Shown here piece after piece: positions 5,799 through 8,368 of a stretch of DNA of 8,368 nucleotides. A program made the position numbers and the translations under genes. The stretch spans positions 1 to 8,368 of the forward strand of contig JAFAPL010000472.1 in NCBI GenBank assembly GCA_019247135.1, in the 5' to 3' direction. The first letter of the stretch is position 1. The number at the start of each line of letters is the position of its first letter. The DNA comes from Chloroflexota bacterium (GTDB lineage: Bacteria; Chloroflexota; UBA6077; CF-72). Under the pieces are notes generated by a model. It made no database searches and was not told the DNA's origin. It worked only from the letters and a program-made list of their open reading frames with translations.

Positions 5799-6714
5799 CG
5801 CCGACGCGCTGACCGCGCAGGTCCAGTCGACCCGAGAGCAACAGCGCGACGGGTACTGCTCCGGTCGGTTCGACCAGCAGCTTCATCCTCAATAACAGCA
5901 ATCGCATGGCCTGTTTCACGTCGGCGTCGCTGACGGTGGTGACGCTGTGCGCTAGACGCTGGACGATAGGAAACGTCAGCGCGCCCGGCTGTTGCGTGCG
6001 CATGCCGTCGGCGATGGTGTCGGGCGGAGGTATCCGCACCGGATGGCCCGCCGCCAGGCTGAGGACCCAGTCGTTCGACGTCTCGGTCTCGACCCCGACG
6101 ACGCGGACCTCCGGCAACAAGCCTCGGGCGGCCGTCACACAGCCCGACAACAGTCCGCCGCCACCGACGGGCGCCAGCAGCCAATCGAGCGGACCGACCT
6201 CCTCGACCAGTTCGAGGGCGGCTGTCCCCTGACCAGCCATGATGAGGGGATGGTCATAGGGAGGCACCAGTGTCATGCCTCGCTCCTCGGCCAGTGCTCT
6301 GGCGATTGCCTCGCGATCTTCGCTCAGTCGGTCGTATCGAACGACGTCGGCGCCGTAGCCGAGCGTGGCCGCGACTTTCAACGCCGGCGCATCCGTAGGC
6401 ATGACCACGGTCGCGGGCACCCTGAGCTCACGCGCCGCGAGCGCGACGCCCTGCGCGTGGTTGCCGGATGAGAACGCGACCACGCCGCGCTTGCGCTCCT
6501 CGGCCGACAGGGCGGACAGTCTGTTGTACGCGCCGCGGAACTTGAACGAGCCTCCACGCTGCAGGTTCTCGCACTTGAAGAACACCTCCGCGCCGACCAG
6601 CGCGTTCACGGTCCGCGACGTGACAGTGGGGGTACGGTTGGCGACCGGCTTCAATCGCGCGGCCGCGGCGCGAACATCGTCGAGTGCTATGGCGAGATCG
6701 CTGACTGCGTCCAA
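5740..6714 (-). CDS. Threonine dehydratase / serine racemase-type PLP enzyme (fold type II)
   Basis: The 324-aa product is a cytoplasmic pyridoxal-phosphate enzyme that deaminates threonine (to 2-oxobutyrate) or serine, or racemises serine. Seen: the PLP lysine K58 in GGSFKFRGA (54-62), SSGNHAQGVA (82-91) that clamps the substrate carboxylate, the phosphate-binding glycine loop GGGGLLSG (184-191), and SGGN (309-312), whose serine faces the pyridine nitrogen. There is no C-terminal ACT domain, so it is the short, catabolic-type or racemase-like form rather than isoleucine-regulated IlvA; sequence alone does not separate these. TTG at 6714 is supported by AGAGG five bases upstream and the absence of a nearby in-frame ATG or GTG. 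The 3' end overlaps the convergent MFS gene by 59 bases. The gene is divergent from the secreted-protein gene. Confidence 0.9.
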   Translation of the reverse strand: MDAVSDLAIALDDVRAAAARLKPVANRTPTVTSRTVNALVGAEVFFKCENLQRGGSFKFRGAYNRLSALSAEERKRGVVAFSSGNHAQGVALAARELRVPATVVMPTDAPALKVAATLGYGADVVRYDRLSEDREAIARALAEERGMTLVPPYDHPLIMAGQGTAALELVEEVGPLDWLLAPVGGGGLLSGCVTAARGLLPEVRVVGVETETSNDWVLSLAAGHPVRIPPPDTIADGMRTQQPGALTFPIVQRLAHSVTTVSDADVKQAMRLLLLRMKLLVEPTGAVPVALLLSGRLDLRGQRVGVILSGGNADPALVAEITAA

Positions 6715-6719
6715 ACGGT

Positions 6720-6724
6720 CCTCT
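6720..6724 (-). promoter_or_regulatory. Ribosome binding site deciding the TTG start of the PLP enzyme
   Basis: On the minus strand AGAGG stands five bases before the TTG at 6714. It is one of the two clear Shine-Dalgarno sequences in the window and supports the rare TTG start. Confidence 0.6.
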
Positions 6725-6789
6725 AATAAATCTCTGCCTGAGCGTTAGTCGGGCCTTAATAGCTCAACGAGCATACTGGGGCAGACGTC

Positions 6790-7383
6790 ATGAAGATCAG
6801 TGTTCGCAGGCTAGTGGTCGCTGGGGGCGCCGTGGTCGTCCTGGGCGTGGCTGCCGTGGGCGTTTCCGCCGTGCAGGCGCAGACGGCTCCGGCGACATCG
6901 ACGTCGCAAGCTCAGGCGGGCCGGCAGAAATTCTTGACTGCGCTCGCGAACAGGCTGCACATCAGCGTCGACCAGCTGCAGCAGGCAATCACTGGCGCTC
7001 GCCAGGACGCCGGCCTTCCCGCACCAGGACAACGGCCAAATGGCACCGCGCCGAATGGCCCGCGGGGCGCTGGAGGGTTCGGCGGCTTCTTCGGCAAAGA
7101 GGCGGACGCCGTCGCGGCGCTGTTCCATGAAGACCGGACGGCGCTCATGAACGAGGTCTCGGGCAAAACCCTGGCCGAGGTGGCTGCCGCGCACAACGTT
7201 CAAACCTCGGATCTCATCAACACCATCGTGACCACGGCCAATCAGCAGATTGACCAGATGGCCCAACAACGAAATATCTCAGCTGATCGTGTTGCTCAGA
7301 TGAAGCAACAGGTTAGCGGGCGAGTCCAGGCGTTCGTAACCACCCACCGGTTCCCTGCCCGCGCCACTGGATCTCGCTCGTAG
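6790..7383 (+). CDS. Secreted helical protein of unknown function
   Basis: The function of this 197-aa protein is unknown. It starts with a clear signal peptide: KISVRR, a hydrophobic core (about 8-27, LVVAGGAVVVLGVAAVG) and a likely signal-peptidase I site after VQAQ/AQA (about 29-31). The mature part has a helical unit FLTALANRLHISVDQLQQAI (48-67), a Pro/Gly/Asn-rich linker (about 74-100, with GAGGFGGFFG), then KTLAEVAAAHNVQTSDLINTI (125-146 region) and a long polar Gln-rich helix ending in QVSGRVQAFV. This 'leucine-rich helix, ISVDQL, linker, LAEVAAAHNV' layout recurs in secreted proteins of Chloroflexota and Actinomycetota, from pattern memory, with no assigned activity. There is no Cys after the signal peptide, so it is not a lipoprotein. 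ATG 6790 is favoured by the signal peptide; GGGG lies 9-12 bases upstream. Confidence 0.85.
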   Translation: MKISVRRLVVAGGAVVVLGVAAVGVSAVQAQTAPATSTSQAQAGRQKFLTALANRLHISVDQLQQAITGARQDAGLPAPGQRPNGTAPNGPRGAGGFGGFFGKEADAVAALFHEDRTALMNEVSGKTLAEVAAAHNVQTSDLINTIVTTANQQIDQMAQQRNISADRVAQMKQQVSGRVQAFVTTHRFPARATGSRS

Positions 7384-7604
7384 GACGCTCGTGATGCGGC
7401 GGAGGCTCTGAATTCGTCGGAGTCGAACGGTCCCCCTTCCCGCTCCGTCGACAGCACGAACGCCCGAGAGTCGGCCCGCCTGCGCCCACAGGCGGGTCGA
7501 CGCACTTAATTGGATTATCTGGGAGCGGGCATGGAGGCGCTTCGGCTGCCGACACCGTGCATCGGATACTCAGCGCGCGCGCTGTCCCGCGCTTTACTTC
7601 GAGC
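7384..7604. other. Intergenic gap between convergent genes
   Basis: No credible gene is seen in these 221 bases. Besides the hairpin at 7470-7501 there is a perfect 14-base palindrome, CAGCGCGCGCGCTG, at 7571-7584, close to the response-regulator stop. Part of it can instead pair with CGCGCT at 7587-7592. Reading frames here on both strands start inside neighbouring genes and have Arg/Ala-rich, family-less translations. Confidence 0.6.
7470..7501 (+). terminator. Strong hairpin between convergent genes (possible terminator without U-tract)
   Basis: A 13-base inverted repeat (7470-7482 with 7489-7501, arms around CCCGCCTG and CAGGCGGG) encloses a 6-base loop. The only imperfection is one position that is a G-U pair in plus-strand RNA but an A-C mismatch in minus-strand RNA, which favours action on the plus transcript. 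It lies 87 bases past the secreted-protein stop. No U-run follows directly (GCACTTAATTGGATTATC), so it is not a textbook intrinsic terminator. Confidence 0.5.
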
Positions 7605-8003
7605 CTACGTGCCGTTCTGGCGTCGCTTCGAGGCGGCCTGTTCGACCTGCATCAACAGGTCGGCGAGATCGAACGGCTTCTGGATGACGCCGTCCGCGCG
7701 GCGCGCATCCGAGCCCATCATGAGCATCGCGTACGCCGAGACGACGATGACCGGGATGTCGCGAGTCGGTTTGCTGCTCTTGAGCTCATGCAGCACGTCC
7801 AGGCCTGATTTCTCCGGCATCGCGAGGTCGAGCAGGATGACGTCAGGATCGTTGGCTTCGGCCAGCTCCATCCCGGCTTTGCCGTCTGACGCCTGGACGA
7901 CCGAGTAGCCTTCGCCAGCCAGAAGATCGGCCATGAGCGACCGGATCCAGGGGTCGTCCTCGACCACCAGGACGGTCTTGTCTGCTCCCGCCGACGTGCT
8001 CAT
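7605..8003 (-). CDS. Stand-alone response regulator receiver (REC) protein
   Basis: This 132-aa protein is a single CheY-like receiver domain, phosphorylated on Asp by a histidine kinase. Seen: the acidic triad E15-D16-D17 in VLVVEDDPW, phospho-acceptor D59 in VILLDLAMPEKSGLDVL, the switch serine S89 in VIVVSAYA, and conserved K109 in IQKPFDLADLL. Nothing follows the receiver domain except a short basic tail, so it must act by protein contact rather than by DNA binding. I chose ATG 8003 because AGAGAGG lies about ten bases upstream and the domain begins a few residues later; an in-frame ATG at 8045 would add 14 basic residues and lies within the leader. No kinase gene is visible in the window. 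The upstream minus-strand gene is an M24 peptidase 92 bases away. Confidence 0.93.
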   Translation of the reverse strand: MSTSAGADKTVLVVEDDPWIRSLMADLLAGEGYSVVQASDGKAGMELAEANDPDVILLDLAMPEKSGLDVLHELKSSKPTRDIPVIVVSAYAMLMMGSDARRADGVIQKPFDLADLLMQVEQAASKRRQNGT

Positions 8004-8036
8004 ACCGCGCTTACCTCTCTGGGCCTGCTTCCACAT

Positions 8037-8049
8037 GCACGCCACGTGC
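8037..8049. repeat. Short hairpin/palindrome in the response-regulator leader
   Basis: GCACG and CGTGC form a perfect inverted repeat with a 3-base centre, 34-46 bases before the response-regulator start, between its candidate promoter and ribosome site. It could be an operator or a small leader hairpin; chance is not excluded. Confidence 0.25.
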
Positions 8050-8075
8050 CATCGGCGACGGTGCGTTGAATTGAA

Positions 8076-8103
8076 AGTGTAGCAGTAGACCGCGTTTACC
8101 CAA
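8076..8103 (-). promoter_or_regulatory. Candidate promoter of the response regulator
   Basis: On the minus strand TTGGGT (8103-8098) and TACACT (8081-8076) are 16 bases apart, a partial match to a -35/-10 pair, with transcription expected near 8069. The -35 overlaps the stop codon of the M24 peptidase gene. The response regulator could therefore be transcribed independently, or by read-through from upstream. Confidence 0.35.
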
Positions 8104-8368
8104 GTCGTACGAGCTCTTGCTGTTGAGGCGTAGTGACGCGCAGTTGACCGCCGGGCGTGATCACGGCATCGATCTCCGATCGAACGCCGAAACCGGGCAG
8201 GTACACGCCCGGCTCGATCGAAAACGACGCGCCCGGTCGCAGCAGGCGCGTGTCGTGTGTTTCGAAGTCGTCGATGTTGACGCCATCGCCGTGAGCCCCG
8301 AGCCAGCCGATCGAGTGCCCCGTGCGGTGGGTGAATGCGGCTCCGAAGCCTGCCTTGTCGATCACGCG
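8096..8368 (-). CDS. M24-family metallopeptidase, Xaa-Pro aminopeptidase/dipeptidase type (C-terminal part only)
   Basis: The last 90 residues of a 'pita-bread' M24 peptidase are visible; the 5' part lies beyond the right edge. These dinuclear-metal cytoplasmic enzymes cleave X-Pro bonds of peptides. Seen: THRTGHSIG with two histidines (H14 and H18 of the visible part; H18 matches the metal-binding His), H26 in GAHGDGVNID, then metal-ligand glutamates E52 in SIEPGVYLPGFG and E65 in VRSEIDAVI. The two Asp ligands would be upstream and cannot be checked. The protein ends eight residues after VTTPQQQ, as usual for this family, so the C-terminus looks complete. The exact substrate class, prolidase or aminopeptidase P, cannot be told from this part. 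Confidence 0.9.
   Translation of the reverse strand, partial: RVIDKAGFGAAFTHRTGHSIGWLGAHGDGVNIDDFETHDTRLLRPGASFSIEPGVYLPGFGVRSEIDAVITPGGQLRVTTPQQQELVRLG

Noticed and set aside
5105..5812. 235-residue plus-strand frame inside the MFS gene
   Set aside because: It is an out-of-frame, Arg-rich reading of the exporter; the MFS frame has clear membrane segments and motifs.
7415..7440. tRNA T-loop-like TTCGACT on the minus strand
   Set aside because: The flanking bases do not pair into a T-stem, and no anticodon arm or acceptor stem can be found around it.
7510..7908. 132-residue plus-strand frame opposite the response regulator
   Set aside because: The minus-strand frame has all the receiver-domain key residues; this one has none of any family.
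1..8368. Insertion sequences, prophage or CRISPR array
   Set aside because: No transposase, integrase, phage or Cas-like protein and no regularly spaced direct repeats are seen.

Overview
The window is GC-rich chromosomal DNA from a bacterium that uses GTG and TTG start codons heavily. Of eleven genes, only three have a secure ATG start, seven (eight counting starts cut by the edge are excluded) begin with GTG or TTG. Several starts have no Shine-Dalgarno sequence, and one (moaD) sits just downstream of a TATACT box, as in leaderless mRNAs. The large anti-sigma sensor domain, the secreted 'ISVDQL' helical protein and the start-codon habits resemble soil Chloroflexota or Dormibacterota-type genomes. 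That placement is inference from gene style, not a match. I see no phage, insertion sequence, CRISPR array or RNA gene.

Layout. Bases 1-2261 (minus strand) hold a tightly overlapped operon read right to left: an ECF sigma factor, its zinc-binding transmembrane anti-sigma factor, and an ABC-2-type exporter ATPase that runs off the left edge. A 172-base divergent intergenic region with TGACA/TGTCA repeats separates it from a plus-strand operon (2434-3590) of moaD, moaE and an AHSA1-type SRPBCC protein. Convergent with that operon, and overlapping its end by 64 bases, is a minus-strand gene (3527 to about 4321) for a protein with His and Cys motifs like LRAT/NC-domain thiol hydrolases. Divergent from it is a DHA2-type MFS exporter (4383-5798). 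The exporter's 3' end overlaps by 59 bases a convergent threonine dehydratase/serine racemase-type PLP enzyme (5740-6714). Divergent from that is a small secreted helical protein (6790-7383). A 221-base gap with a strong hairpin follows, then a stand-alone response regulator (7605-8003, minus) and the 3' end of an M24 aminopeptidase gene cut by the right edge.

How the genes work together. The sigma, anti-sigma and ABC genes are almost certainly one unit: an envelope signal sensed by the anti-sigma factor would release the sigma factor, and the ABC exporter is a likely output. MoaD and MoaE together form molybdopterin synthase. The MoaD tail here is Gly-Gly-Ala rather than Gly-Gly, and moaE follows in the same reading frame after a single stop codon, which is the most unusual detail of the window. 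The remaining genes look like unrelated neighbours packed closely, with two convergent coding overlaps that leave no room for terminators. I do not see a clearly new multi-gene system. The best leads are the MoaD tail, the LRAT-like protein and the sigma-operon promoter region.
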